Positions 35,801 through 49,900 of a stretch of 64,000 nucleotides of DNA are shown piece after piece (position 1 is the stretch's first letter; every line of letters starts with the position of its first letter). Source of the stretch: Puffinus mauretanicus (lineage: Eukaryota; Chordata; Aves; Procellariiformes; Procellariidae); NCBI GenBank assembly GCA_023333565.1, contig JAJKFH010000102.1, positions 7,643,001 to 7,707,000 of the forward strand. The letters run 5' to 3'. The notes under the pieces are model-generated. The model was not told the DNA's origin, searched no databases, and saw only the letters and a program-made list of their open reading frames with translations. The position numbers and the translations under genes were made by a program.

Positions 35801-38800
35801 TTCAGTTTAGGGATACAAAAGATAAAGTCTGTAGGGAGAGAGAATATTCAATAAAAATATAGCCAAGCATTTAAGCACACAGAAGCCCTTCCACAAAACA
35901 TAAACAAGAAAAAGTACCAAATTAACACTAACAGTTCTGAGAACTATTTCTGTTTTTTATGATGAATCAGCTGATCTAAGACACTACCTCTCCCTATAGA
36001 TCTTGCCTTGTGTATCTGCTGGGGAGGTAAAGGCATAGATCTTCTTTCAGTTCTCCTCTGCTCCATCCATATCCTGGCAGTGTAGCAAGAGTAATCCTCT
36101 CAAGTGTTGACCTCAGACCCACAGAAGTCAATGAAGCCATGCCCACATTGCAGTGAAAGAGCTGCTTCCAAAGCAGATGGAAGCCAGGGTATTGCTTCTG
36201 TTCTTCTGGCAGCCTGAGGCTTTTCTTTCATGAATGTTTTTGGTAATGCAAGCCTGATTTGGTCCAGAGGACACATTTTGGCGACACCTGAAGTTGGACT
36301 CACAGATTCATACCATAGAAGAAAGACAAGCCTGGTCTTGAAGGTGGTCCTGGAGTAGCCAACAAGAGACGGTGAGTCGTGGTTGCAGCGGGTTCCTTTA
36401 AGGGTTTCCCTGGGCCTTGGGGGAGGGAAGAAAGTGTAATGTGTGGCCTACAGTGGCATCAGTTCATCTGCATCTTCCACCAGAGAGCTTAGCATCAGGA
36501 AGTCCTCTGCAAGAGGGTAAAAGGACCTCAAAAAGTGGATGGTAGTGACAAGGGAGAGAGTCTAGTGATGAAAGAAGTCTTAGTATCTTTGGAGGTCCTG
36601 GTGTGGTTTTGATTGTGCAAGTGCAAATGGAGAAAACACACAGTAGATGTGCCTGCATTTTGGGATGTGATGTGAGAGGCTGTCATGATTATTTGTAAAC
36701 ATGGAGGACTGTTTTATCAACTTACGGTTTCCTTTTCTGACTAAGCTAGAAATACCTTACAAGGAGAACGTATCTACTGCTTCTCTGCTTGGGCGCAAAG
36801 TGAATGTGGAGTTGCATTTAGTTTGGACCAGTAGAAAAGATAGGGCTAGAGGAGAGCAAGAAGGTGATTAGGACCAAAGGCTACAGTGTAAGTTGGGAAA
36901 TGCTTTGAACATCAGCCATCTGACTGGGCAGGGGTTCCCCTCGTGTGCTCCATCTGCTGCCTTGTCCTTTCCCCACGCGGTGGAGAGCTGAGCTGGGGAA
37001 TGTACCCATGTGCTTGAACTAATCCAGAAAGACTTCCCCTGACTTCCATCAACACATAGGACATATCAAGGGAGAGTATGGCAATTTAAGCTCTACCTCC
37101 TGTCAGTTTTGTCATCCCTGCAAGGCTGAAAGTTTTCAGTGCATTTACTTGCACTAATCAGGGATCCCTGCCCCACAGTGCTAGATGTTGTCTGAACAAA
37201 AGACAAAAAGATGGAGCAGGACAGCTCCAAAGAACTTGTGGTGGAAATGAAGGACAAAGAATAACGGTACAGAGACACGGAGGAGTTCAACAAAGCCATA
37301 CGGTTTGGCATGACTAGCAGCAGCCTCCACATTGCCTGAGTTTCTTCTTTTTCATAAAGCCACTTGGCCAATGCATAGGCTGGATTGAGTTTCTTACCTT
37401 TCACTGTGCTGTTCTTATGAATAAAACCTGCTTCTCTTCGGACAGAAGGCAAGAAATAAGAGTGGCCTCTTTGAATTTGATACCATTTCTAAAGCAAAAA
37501 CCTGCCATTTACATTAATGGAAGCCTTATCTTGAGTGCTTCAGAGCAACTTCCACCAAAGTCCATCGATACTATGGTTTCTTATACTCTGGCTGGTCTGT
37601 ACACAGCATTCACTTTTTCTTGTTTGAGATTGCACTTGAATAGCAAACACCCAGTTACACTGAGAGCTCCGAAGAAAAATCCATGACATCATAGTAAAAA
37701 ATTAGGGCTTGAATGGCGAATAATCATAAAATAAGCTCAGGCTTGCATGAGTTTAAATTTGATAAATTAGAGTAGAAAACTAGATCAGAGTGTGTAGACA
37801 GCTTGTAATGTTGAACTGTATTATTAACAGCTAATAAAAGATGGAGCTGTAAAGTGCGAGTATAAAAGAGCTCCAGTACAGTAATTTTAACACTCTCCCT
37901 TGAGTATGTGAATATATAATTGTAAGATTTGGCATTGCTGATTTTGGCATGCTGTTTAAGCATTTGAATAACTTGTGTACTTCTCACTGAAGCAGGCGGG
38001 CTGCTAAAATCAGACCCTTAAGGTTCTGACTCTTTGAGTCAAATTGCACACTAAAATTAAGTGTTCATTTCACGTGAGTTTTGAAACAATACACAAGAGA
38101 TTTCTCAAGTGTCTTAGAATAAGAAATTTTAGCCACTTTATGAACTTTTGTCCATGAAATCTTATAATTCTTTTTAACTTCACCTGTGCCAGCCTTCTAA
38201 TGGGCTTTTCTACAGGGATATGGATTCTTCTTTGTGCTTTAAAAGGAAAAGGAAATGCATTTCTTAGACTAGAATGTTCCACTGTGACTTTCCTACCTTT
38301 TCTTCTTTACTCTATCCAGAAGGATAGCAAACAATGTGCAAAATATATGTGTTCTTGAATTTCTAATTCATTTATTTCATTACGTGCTGTGAGGGTGTTG
38401 ATTCTTGTATGATAATTATTACTTCTGCTACTGTTGGCAGGGTTTACTTGCAAATAAGACAGTGTTTCTGCCTGGGTTTATGTCCAGAGCAATGTTTCAA
38501 ATCAATAGCAGTGGTGAATATGTACTGTTCTCAGAAATAATCTTGGCTCAATTTTCTAGTGCCATGCCTGTTTCATACAGCAGGTTGGCATTAGTGAGTA
38601 ACGCTGATATGAAGCGCAGTGTAGAATAGAGAGCTGAGTCCGTCACTGTTTCTATGGCAAGAGTTCATCCTGCAGCTTAAAAGATGGTGGCTCATTTATA
38701 ACTTAAATCAAAATTTCCTTCCTGATTCTGGTCAAACTCTATCAGCTTCATTCTCTGCTATCTTGCACTATCTAGTAATGAAGTACTGTAATACTGTAAT

Positions 38801-38917
38801 ACAGTAATGTAGACTTATACCGGATGGTTGTATTTTCTGTCCAACTAAGAGAGACACTAATCTAATATTACCTTTTCCAACTCTACTTCAGGCAGAGACT
38901 TGGCTAAATCCTGTGGG
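29871..38917 (+). other. ST8SIA1: ST8SIA1 downstream intron, middle part
   Basis: Intronic sequence with no exon or RNA gene seen. A minus-strand frame of 185 codons (33540-34097) and a plus-strand frame of 138 codons (30624-31040) have no recognisable domain and are read as chance. One phrase at about 35078-35105 (tatctagatgttcagaaggc and on) resembles the reverse-transcriptase 'YLDFQKAF' block of CR1 elements and is listed separately as a weak candidate. Confidence 0.7.
34900..35130 (+). mobile_element. Possible CR1 ORF2 fragment, weak
   Basis: Around 35078-35105 the frame reads approximately YLDVQKAFH, close to the conserved YLDFQKAFD segment of CR1-clade reverse transcriptases. The flanking sequence is purine-rich but not clearly alignable by eye, so only this core supports the call. 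It could be a heavily decayed CR1 or a coincidence. Confidence 0.3.
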
Positions 38918-39015
38918 TAGATTTTTACATACTCAAGTCTAAGCATGTAGTGTGTAATATTCTGCTTAGATTTTTACATACCCAAGTCTAAGCATGTAAT
39001 GTGTAATATTCTGCT
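38918..39015 (+). repeat. 49-bp tandem duplication, two copies
   Basis: Copy 1 spans 38918-38966 and copy 2 spans 38967-39015, directly adjacent. Each begins tagatttttacata and ends taatattctgct. They differ at two positions (T/C in actc versus accc, and G/A in gtagtg versus gtaatg). High identity suggests a fairly recent duplication by slippage or unequal exchange. It lies about 150 bp upstream of the CR1 copy at 39163. Confidence 0.95.
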
Positions 39016-39162
39016 TATTCTCTGGAGAGACTGAATGGGTGCAGATTTTCATAACTAAAATTACTTGCCCAAGTCTTTGCAGTGCTGCAAATACACAATC
39101 AAAACAGCCATCATCTTGGCAGGATAGAGTTGAAATCTTTTTTATAGCTAAGCCTGATCAGG

Positions 39163-39420
39163 ATTCACGGAATCACAGAATGGTTGAGTTGCAAGGGACC
39201 CCTGGACGTCATCTGCTCCAACCCCCTGAACAAGCAGGGCCCAGGACCATGTCCAGCTGGGTTTTGATTATCTCCAGGAATGGAGACACCACCACCTCTC
39301 CAGGCTATCTCTTCCAGTGTTTGACCACCCTGACAGAAAAAAAGCTTTTCTCTGTGTTCAAACAGAATTTCCTGGTTTCACACACCAGTTGCCTGTGTCA
39401 CTTGAGGTGTCTGGTTTGAT
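39163..39420 (-). mobile_element. CR1 LINE 3' end, antisense to gene
   Basis: The 3' UTR of an avian CR1 non-LTR retrotransposon, truncated at its 5' end as is usual for the family. On the + strand it reads as the reverse complement of CR1: attcacggaatcacagaatgg (remnant of the terminal octamer repeat), then caagggacccctgg, catctgctccaacccc, ggttttgattatctccagg, atggagacaccaccacctct, ttccagtgtttgaccaccct, and aatttcctgg. The order and spacing match CR1 throughout. It is the best-preserved transposon in the window and the strongest sign of avian origin. Only UTR is present, with no coding capacity. Confidence 0.93.
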
Positions 39421-42400
39421 AGGTCTGCTTAGCTGTGCATAGCTGAGAGTGCTATCAGTAGTTGCTAGAACTTGAGCTGAAGCTCTGTGATATAACCACA
39501 TCTCTGTATAATGAGATCTTAATCTTTTTTTTCTCTTCCTCTATTCCTGTCTAGTAGCTCTTTCTTTGTACTTGCTCTTCCATTTTGCATGCCAAAACAT
39601 ATTAAGGAGGCATTCTCCTTGTCACTGATACCTTAGGTCATGTACTCTTTTAAAGATTTTTTTAAAAAATTGAAATCTAGTCTAACGCATGTAGAAATAC
39701 TCATCGTGCTTCTTCCACTCACTCCCAATGACAATATTAAAGACTGAGCTGAGCTACCCGGCCCATGGACCAGTGAGTTGGGTGGCACTACTCTGCTGTG
39801 TCCTAACTGGAGGTAAATCAAAACCAACTAGAAGGAAAAACTGCCAAAATGAGTGAAAGACAAAATGTAATAAGCAGGATAAAAGGATGAAACATGACTT
39901 TGTTATTTTTTCTTTTTATAAAGGTCAGTTCAGTAACTCAAGATCTACTTACAACTGTACAAGGTAAAATGGGGTGTTTCTTAGGTTCATTAGACTAATC
40001 AAACTATTTGGCTTGCTCTTGATATGGTGAAGGGTTGCTTTTCAGATATTTCTGACCAATCTACATCCTACCTTCCCCTATTTTTATGCCAGACTAACCT
40101 TTGGGGGAAACAACACTGCAAGAAGTAGCCAGATTTGTATCCTCACAGTAGACTGCTTGAGCAGTAGTCAGGACAAGAAAACAGTAATTGTTAAGCCTTC
40201 TTTTTTAAGAAAGAGAGTGGGTTATAAAACAAAAGAAAAAAAAAAACAAACACAACCAAACACACTATTCTTTATTTGCGGTTCAATTTTGTGAGACCTG
40301 GGCCTTAAAATAGAAGGTACAAATTTAGTCAGATATACATCAGAGGTTGCCAACTAAAATATAGTGAAGGTTTGTGCCAGGTTTGTTGTAGGCTCCCGTT
40401 ATTTGTGGAAGACAGGAATGATGAATAGCCAGGGGAATAGCCTGGTAAATCTGAATCAGGTTAGGGGTTAAGGCGGAGTAATACTGAGCTTGTTTACCTA
40501 TAAGAAAATGATCACGCTGCATGTACAGATCCAGACCCTTTCATGGGTGTAAAGCACAGCTGTGGGAGCCAGTAAAGCTCGTTACTCTCTAAATGATTCA
40601 TTACAGGAGACGGGCAGCTCATCATCTGCTCATGCTCTTCCCATCAGCCCTAAAAAGGTCAGGTAAGTTCAGTTTACTCTGGGGTGACCCAGCTGGGGCT
40701 TTAGCAGGGATGTGCCAAACGGATGGATATCCCAGGAGTCCTAGTCGTGCTCTGTCCTTAGGTCATGCTCCACGCTCTGTCCAGCTGTACGTCACTCAGT
40801 CGAGCCGATTTTTACTGTGATCTTGTCTAGGCCAGTAGAAGTTAATGTAAGCGAAGAACAGGCTTGAATCACTGACTGCAAACTGCTTGGAGGTAGAACA
40901 AAAATAAAAACGAGTGTTCGTATTGGCATGAAGGTGTCTAAATACCTAAAATGTCTAAAAACAAGTAAAATGGGAGGCAGTTCAGAACTGCAGTTCCTTT
41001 ACGGGTTGTCTCTTGGCTCGAGTCCAGTCATGCCTTGTCCCAGTCAGACTCCCAGTGAATGACGACTTAAGCTGTTTTCGTCCTTCTGTGTCAGGCAGGA
41101 AAGAGCCTTCGGAAAAGCTGCAGAGTGTGGGTGGTACTAAAGCATGTCTGACAGCCAGCTGCAAGGTTTACAGTTGGCCTTTAGGAAGGGTTTCTGACTG
41201 TTGATTGTGAACTGTAATGGAGAGCAGGAACCAAAATGCTTGTTTGTGGGGCGTGATATAAAAGATTTGATCTCCATCCCACTTCAGAAGGTGTTTTTTT
41301 TTGTAAATGGAGTAAGTTTAGGTCAAGCTGCTGTTTACAGACCGTGGCGAACCTGAAGCATTTAGCAAGGCAGATGAAATGTCATTGTCCCTTATTTTCA
41401 GATAGGATAACAGAAACACGAGGGAGCCGTCACAGACCAACACTAAGTCAGAGTGAAATCCAGAGCACTGTATTCCTGGCTCTTTGCCCAGCCTTCAATC
41501 ATAGGTGTTTGTTAAGGTACCCGCTATGAAGAGCAGACTTAGATTCTTGGCCACTCACGCAATCTTTTTCACGAGTATTAAATCTGCATAAAGAGATTAA
41601 TGGGACCTGCCAGAGAACCTGTTTCTGTCTACAGAGTTGTTAATTGCTGTTCACACACTGTCAGAATATTGCAGGTTTGGTTCTCATTTCTGACGCTTCT
41701 TCCTCATATACAGAGGTGTTCATCAAGTGGCAAATTTACTGTCCAAGGAATTTTCTTCTAGCATGGACTGGCAGTACCCTGAGCATCCCACTTTTCTACA
41801 GAGCGCATGATATCCATCAGTTGTTCAGGGATGTGTCCCTTCCTATTAGTTTTCCACAATCACTGAGCAGCCACAGCACAGAAAGACCTTCAATATCCTC
41901 CTTTTATTTTCGTTAGCGTTCCTGGATGTTGCTGGGTCAGCTCAGTTCTGGATTAGTATTTACCCTTCCTCTCATTTTGCCCTTTACAATCTTGCCTGAA
42001 AATGCGTCTCTGTGAAATGAAGCCTTAAATAACCACCATTAGCAACAGTCATGGAAACCCAAGTAAAAAAATTATAAATTCATCGTTGGTGGTGATGAAT
42101 ATTATTTACTTACTTGAAATAAAGTGGGTGTGAGATATTAATGCTTTTTTTCCTCCTTTGTGTGCTTACTAGTTGCGAAGGATAATTCTGTCCTATAGAG
42201 TGAACTGTCTTTTAAGGGACTGATTCCATCTTCATATGGAGAAAAGCATGCCTGCATGATAACCTTCAAATTGTGTTTTGTTGTCATCAGGTGGCTCTAC
42301 TAAGGATCTGCTGGCTCTGGAGGTTCGGCAGCTCAAGCCCTGACCCACAGTTTTCAGTATGAATTTGCTTGGTTTGCACTACTCAGACTTCTTATTTCCT

Positions 42401-45022
42401 GAAGGATATTTATTGCTTATAGTGGAAGAGACATTGTAGTGGTCAGGGCAGGAACTGGGAACCAAGATTTCTGTTGATTTTTCTGCTAGCTTTCTGATAT
42501 CAGGAAAGGTCATTTTTGCTTCAGATCACTTATTTGAAAAATTGGCTATAATGATACTCATTGGCATAGAAGGGGTTGATTTTTAGAATAAATGTTTGTG
42601 GAGTTCCTTGGTTAGAACTCAGGTAACATCCTTTGCTTAAAACTGGAGCGAGACTGCTTTTGCCTTTCTAGCAGGGTGTGGTTCCTAAGTGAGTTGAGCT
42701 GGGATATTAGGTGATCTCATTCCTGTTTTCTATTATATGCTTTATTCTACTATTTAATCTGGCTTTATATGTAAAGCAGCATTGTCTAAATGGAGGGGAG
42801 TGTGTGGGCTGAATCCAGCTTTTGGAAAGCTTCTGTCCAGTCTATCTCCCTTTCTGTGGAGGAGATGGGGAATAGCTGGTCAGGCAGCAAACACAGTCTG
42901 ACTAGCCAAGTGACTCCTTCAGAGCCTCCTCGCAGCCTGCCAAAGAGAAAATTGCTGCTGCTGCTGAAACCAGGGAGGTATGGGGGGACTGGCAGCTACT
43001 GCACTGTACAGAGGGTTGGAAGAAAAGGTGGAGGAAGAGAGTGGCGTGACGGTGTTTGGGAGATACAAAGATCTGAACCCTAGATCCGCTTCTGATCTTT
43101 CTTGTGTTATTTTTATCCTCTTTCCTCACGAAAAAAGAAACACGCTAAACACGTAACGCCAGCTCTGTGTGGTTGGAAGCAAAACTATGCCAGTGCCGTA
43201 GGAGAGTTTGCAATGATAATGTATCTGAGTGATGTAGGGGCAACATGTTCCCTCTGCTTCTCTCTATTGCACACGGAGTAGTCACGAACGTCCTTCGGCG
43301 GCTGCCTGGAAAGGACTCCTCTGTGAATTGCTCAGAGGCTTCGTTGCAACTTCCTTTTACACAGTTTGCCAGAAGTTTTGAGTCGTGCAAAGTGGCTGAG
43401 CGGCTGCATGCATAGCTTGTAATCGTGAAGTGCAAGCTGTTCGGGCAGCTCTGACAGCAGCAGCCTGAAGAAAGAGGACATCCTAGTACATGATGAACTG
43501 ACTGCTTTGAGGATGGTGGCTCACTAATAGAGCCAGGCATATGTTGTCACTGTTTTTCTGTGCATGTTCTTTAACTTGCTGAGAAAATTTGCTGAGACCC
43601 AGATTTTTTTTTCTTCCCTTTTCACATTTGCTCACAACAGAGAAGCATATTTCTTCTCAAAATGTTTGCTGAACCTGTAAATTTGCCCTGAGTTCTATGG
43701 AATTATTATGGGTAGGAAAAAAAGGGGGGTTAAATAAAGAATTTTAAGAGCAAACTGTTTATAAGGTAGGAACCCTTTGGCTATCTCCCATCTTGCAGCA
43801 GCTTTGGACTTTATGCTGAGTGAGAACGACTTGAATATGGAATGTCATTTCAACAAATAAATAATTTTCCATGCCTTTTTTGTGTGTGCATGGACCACTC
43901 AGTGGACTGTTTAGCAGCCCCCTCAAAAACTGTGGTGGTGGTTGATTTGTTCTGCCATATTCACTTAGCTCTGAGTCATTGTGAGTTGAAGCAGAAATTA
44001 TCTGTGAGTCTCTTCTTTGTATTTAAATTATATTAAGCAGTCTGCTTCATGCCATAGAAGTCTTGACTCAAAGATCTGGCTGGATTAGCCATGCAGGCAC
44101 AGCTGGAGTTACAGATAATGGATAACATCCTCAGCTGGTGTATTATATCCCTATAATTCTAGTGAAGCCAACAGAGCTACACTAATTCTCACCATCTGAA
44201 AGCTATAGTTTCTGCAATTGCTCTCTTTCTCTCAGCTGCCAAAGCTTATGTTTGGGCCTTTGTGCTTCTCCAGCAGAACTTAATGATATCCCTTGTGTTT
44301 GAGTAGGGCAGAGTGCCCTGTAAACAACAGGTTTTCTTGCGAATGACTGAGTGTTGAGGCTGGGAGGTGCTTTTGCCTTTCCTCGAAATGGAGGTGTCTG
44401 CAGCACTTCTGGAGGACCAGATCCTAGGTTATTTGTGAGGCACTTGTGATTTTCACTATACTTTTCATTTGTAATGAAGGTAGCACTGAACTAAGGCTCG
44501 TTATTTAAATTAGCAATTCATAAGCTAATTTCATACTGTAACCCTTAATTAATCAGAGACAGATTCCCCATTTCCTTTACCATTTTAATTATTTACACTT
44601 ATGTATCTGCTCTCCAGATGTCCACAATGAAACACAAACAAATACAAATTATTACAGGAATCTGTAACGAACAAGCCCGTAGTTCTTAAAGACATAGGCC
44701 AATAATTTCTGAATATTTTTTCAAATGGTGTTTTTCCCTAGCGAAAATTTTCAGTACAGAAAACAACACTTCAGCATTACTTGTGGTTTTGGGCAAATGT
44801 ATAAAAAAAAGAGTAGGATTGGAGTAACGTGGACAAATGAAGGGCTGGTTTGGATGAAATTTAATAACTTTGCATTTCCATGTGACAAAATACAGAACTT
44901 GCTATTGTAAGTGCTCAGTTGGGGCAGCTGTGGAGCTTCAGATCCAACCGCGCTGCACATCGTCTCACCTAACCGCAGGTATCACAAAGCCCAGGGTTTC
45001 CTCTAGGCTTCTGCAGTTAATG

Positions 45023-45039
45023 GAGAGAGAGAGAGAGAG
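45023..45039. repeat. (GA)n microsatellite
   Basis: Alternating GA over 17 bases, perfect. A short and potentially polymorphic simple repeat in the intron. Confidence 0.93.
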
Positions 45040-45487
45040 GAGTGCTTTGTGAAGATGAACTCCCCTCTGAAGGTGCTTACTGCTCTGAGCTGGCAATGGG
45101 GGTGGTGAAAATGACCTGCTTAGACTGAAATGTGTCTTAGCCCTCCTCCAAAGCCAGTCCTCTCCGGTCTCTCAAAGAGAGGAGAAGCTGCCTTACCTGG
45201 TGAACAATGTTTGCAGCTGCTGGGTCGCACTTCAAAAAGCATCTCTGATAACTAGCAGCAGCTTTCGATTTAGAAAGTTGTTCCATACAAAAAATTTTGA
45301 TTTGTTACCATTGTGCAGTAGACTTGACATGGCTCTTGTTACCTGTTTGTTACCACCACACAAACTAATAATTGTTTGCTAATGAGTGTTACTGCAAAGA
45401 GACCAAAACAGGCTGCACATACCATTCGAGGAAACTGTAAAATATACCCAGCTCTCTCTCCCTCTCTTACATACGTACATATACCTC

Positions 45488-45513
45488 TGTGTGTGTGTGT
45501 ATATATATATATA
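45488..45513. repeat. (TG)n-(TA)n compound microsatellite
   Basis: About 13 bases of alternating TG (45488-45500) pass directly into alternating TA to 45513, preceded by CT-rich and ACAT-rich sequence. The compound purine-pyrimidine alternation may be length-variable. Confidence 0.93.
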
Positions 45514-48500
45514 AAAAATATCAAGATTTACTTCTGACAATCTAATCTTAGAGCAAATAGCTAGTTATTTTGTTAGCTGGAAGGTCCAAAGAAAGTGAAA
45601 TAATTATTTTGAGTTATAGGAAATGTTTTTGAGGGATCAGACTCGAGTATTTAATTTTGTTTTGAAGCACTAAAAGTATTTGTATTTGAGAAAAATGAAA
45701 TCTGAAATACAATTTAAAGCAAGACCTGACTCTATTTTGAAATATCTTGATACTTTTCCCCTCCAGCTCTTACTGTGAGATGATTTGCATCTAAGCATTT
45801 CAGATAGAAGGCTCCATCAAAAACATTGCCTAATTCCCATCAGTTAAGGTCAGCAAGCAGAAAAATTCTGAAACTCTTAGTAGCCTTTTATTCTCATAGT
45901 AGCATTTTATCTCTCAACTCACTCACTCTGGATTTGCAATTACGTAATTAAAAGCAGAATTTGGGTTTGTTTTGTAGGAAACCTAAAGTTATTAAGAACC
46001 AGAAGCTACTGATTATTAGCTGAAATTGTAATTTCACATTGTTTTTATTCAATGATGAACTACAAAATGACTAAGAGAGCCCTTCTAGCCATGATTAATG
46101 TTAATAGAAGTCTTAGTGTTTCCAAAAGGCTGTCACTCTCAGTTCCTATATATTTTCTGGTGCCTATACCTTTAAATTAATGTGATTTCTTTCAGAAGGG
46201 TAATTGGGTATTTTTATTGTGTATAGCAGGGAAGGCTGTCTAATATTTTGAAACATGACATTTTGATGACTACCCAAAAAACAGCAGTCTGCTTTTGGCC
46301 ACCAGAATGCTAACAATCACTTTTCTAGGAATCAGCCAGCCTGTAATATGCGTGACAGCAGCAGCGTTATTATTTATAAAAAAAGGCTATGTTATCCCAT
46401 TTTTAATTTATTGTAATGCATGTACAGGCTCCCATAAAAGCTTGAAGTCACAGTGTACATTCTTCTAATAGGTTAATGCTATGACTAAGGAGATAGACTC
46501 TAGTAAAGTAGTCTTCATTTCTAGGTATGACTTTGCAGTCTTACGGAATGAGGAGTGCCTCCTATTTTGGGCTAATATTTTTAAGTGTTGTACATGCAGT
46601 AGTTACAATATTGGACCGATAAAACCGAGAAGCAGCCCTGTGACTCTAGTGACAATATAATCGTTGTTGCCCATTATAGTTTATGAATTTCTCCTGCAAC
46701 TGAATATATTAATTGCTAATATATTTGTCACCTTCAAAGCCAGTCTTTGGTATAGATAGAGGTACCATCTATTCTGCATCTCGCTGCAGCTCAGCTCCAT
46801 GACTGGTTTCTCTGCATTTTTGCACAAAGCTGCTGCTTGATTTTGCTTTTGCCAGGGGATGCTTTGAGCAGCTTGAGCGTGAGAAAAAGATCCTTTACTT
46901 TCCTTGTATTTAAATGGCCAGAATGGCTGTCATCTCTGCAATGTCACAGCTTCACTGGTAGTGAGAACAGTTTAGCTGATTATAAAGTGAGAGAAAAGAT
47001 ACAAATCTTTTAGCCGAGAACTGAAAGTGGCACCTGGCAATCGTAGGCTCAGACCGAGCATGCGTGTGAAGCCCTAGAGCCGGTGGCTGAGGTGGACAGA
47101 TGGCTCACGTGTGGCAGCAGTGCCTACTGTTTCACCCTGTTTTAGCAGAAGTGAAACATGAACTTATATCCTCCCTGTAGGAGATTAGGAGATCCTAATC
47201 TCCACCAGATGGTTACTGAGTTCTGCTGTGAACTAAGAAAATCAGTTTTTCCCTGTTTACTTACCATTCTAAGAATTAAAAATAAGCTAGTGAGTGTAAG
47301 TGTTACATCTTTAACTTTTGATGTTTCAAAAAAATGCTGATTAAAAGATAATAAACTAATTTATGGACGATGAATCATTCCCTCAGATAAAAGCATCTTT
47401 ACACCAGTTGGTGAAATCCCTCAGAGTGGTTATTCTTCAGGTAAGCTTTAAATTTCTGGCCCCTTTCCATACTCACAGGCTTAGACACAAGGGCCTTATG
47501 CCTTAGGTGTGTGTTTACTTAGCCAACACTGGAGGTGGATTCAAGTGCTACCTGTGCCCCATCCCCAGCTGCTTGCTACTGATTCGAGGTGGAGTTTGTG
47601 GAATTTGATGCATGTTCTGTGGCTGTAGCTCAATGCACCTCTGAGTGTGGCGTTAGCAAAGTTGCAGAGCTTTGCGTTGACGCAGACCTCACAAGTTTCA
47701 TTTTATTGACTTTCCTTAGAGGTAGTAACCCCTAGCAGGAGGCAGGAACAAACAGTTGGGAGAACAGGTCATTACATTTTAAATCATCACAATGTATGTG
47801 AGTTAAAGCCTGAAGCAATTCTGCAAATCCATCCAACTGTTTCTGTTTAGCTTTCGACTGTGTATTGTAACCCGTTTTAAATAGACATCCTTTTTTCTTG
47901 TCCTTGCTGTAAGACATCAAACCTAGGAGTGTTGCTCTTGTGTGGCTGACAGTCGTTTACATCTGCCAGCATCGGTGTCTCTTAATGTCATAACTTAACC
48001 AACATAATTTAAAAAAAATCACCCCTGAAGTGCATTTAAAGGTGAGGAATAAGAAGTGAATTGTGATGGGTATACACTGCTTAGGAAAAAAAACAGAGGT
48101 ACTGGGAATTTATGGTTGTTCAGTGGATGATAGAAGGACAGTTGGAGTAAGCCATGCTGTGATACCTGCAGGGAACATTATAGTCCACAATTTTGAATGC
48201 TCCACAGAGAGCGTCTCTATTTTTCAGTAAGTGGCATCGGCCTGTTTGCCTCTTTTTTGCACTGCAAAAGCTTAGATGCTCTTGCTGAGAGTTCCCTGTT
48301 GTAGAATGAGAGGGAGAGCTTACAGTAAAGCTTTTTTAAATCAGCAAAAGTGGGAAGTTGATCCCTGAATTACACAACAGCCATGCTAGCTAAAAATGGA
48401 TAGGAAACATCTGTTTCAATATCAAGGGTTTTCTCCCCAGATAACCAAAAAAGTTCTCTTCACAAAAATGAAAACTTTTTTTTTTTTTTGTCGCACTGAT

Positions 48501-49845
48501 AATCTTAGACAAACACATGATTCAGAGTGCTTAAGGACTGAAAGAGGAGTAGAGGTCCTTGAGTATTTCCTTCTCTGTTACAAGCAGCCCTTTCTTCCCC
48601 CAGCCCTAGGCCAGGGTGATCGGTCTGGATACGAGTGTCCAGGTACATTTAACAGACTCATAAAGAAAAGGACTGTGTGTCTGCCTTGCTTCTGGGGTAG
48701 ATCTACCCCCAGGAGAGAAATATTTTGCGCAATGGTTCAACAGTGAAGGTGAAAAGGATAAAACTACTTGGCCTTTACATTTTGTTCTGCACTCACTTTT
48801 CCTTTATCTCAGTACAAATTAAATGCAAGAAGTTCTATAAATGTGTGCTCAGAAGATCTGAAGGTGAAAGCTGTTGTTTGAAATCCCAAAGATGATTAAA
48901 GCTTATTTCCTCACTGATTTTTGACTCAATTACAACATTAGACTTTGGTTCCTGTTGCACATCGCTTCCTGGGAAGCAAAGGCAAAAATACCCTTGGGTC
49001 CACAGCTAATAAGGCAGTTCCTTGTTGTTCTTGGAGGCCTCGTTTCAAGGGAGGCAACGCAATCAGTTTATGCGAACACTGTGTATGTTACTGTGTATTA
49101 TTTTTGTGGCAAGAGCCACCTGTGTATCACTGTACTGTGGAGGATGTCAAAAGATAAATGAAGAACAGGGATAGGAAGAGGAAACGCTGGGAAACGGGCT
49201 TGTGGTGACATCTGAGAGTTCATGAGATGCTGTTGGGAGGTGAGGAGGAAAGGCAGACATAGGAGTGAAAGAGGGAGGGAGCTGGCGAGAAATACTGTGC
49301 AGTGCAGGTACTTGCTACAGAATAATTTATCAGGAAACACGACATTTTACTTTGTGCTGTAAGTCAATTGATAAGGGTCCTCCGGAGAGGTTTGCGGGGT
49401 AGGGAGCATGTTACTGAACTGTCTCCGTTTAATTATTACTTTGCTAGTGTTCCCGTAAGCAAAATAAATGCTTTTGCTGTCACGATTGCAACTCCCATTT
49501 CCAACTGAATGAAATGTGAAAAATAAAAACATAGTATTTATTTACGTATTTATAAACCCAAGTCCCGCAGAATTAGGCATTTGAGGTAATGGTTAGGTTG
49601 GCTTTTTCTTCCCCAGAGCTCTCCTCTGCAGCGGTCGAAAACGGTTATTCCAGAGTCTTAAACCTCCACGAGCCCATCACTTGTTTGAAAACGGGTGCAG
49701 GCGTGCGTTTCAGCACTATGTGTGGTATGAGCCCGCTGACCGTCGTTCATAGGTTTGAGAGGGGAAATGGGAGCAGCCCCAGCAGATTCATGGCCATTTG
49801 CTCATCAAAACCTGAAACCTCTAACAAACCACCAAAAATCAGTCA

Positions 49846-49900
49846 CTCCTCATCAGCCTAGCTACAAAATAATTTGTAAAGACATCTCCTCATCAGCCTA
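49846..49900 (+). repeat. 15-bp direct repeat, 40 bp apart
   Basis: The word ctcctcatcagccta occurs at 49846-49860 and again at 49886-49900. The intervening 25 bases do not look like a transposon. It is probably a small local duplication. Confidence 0.85.
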
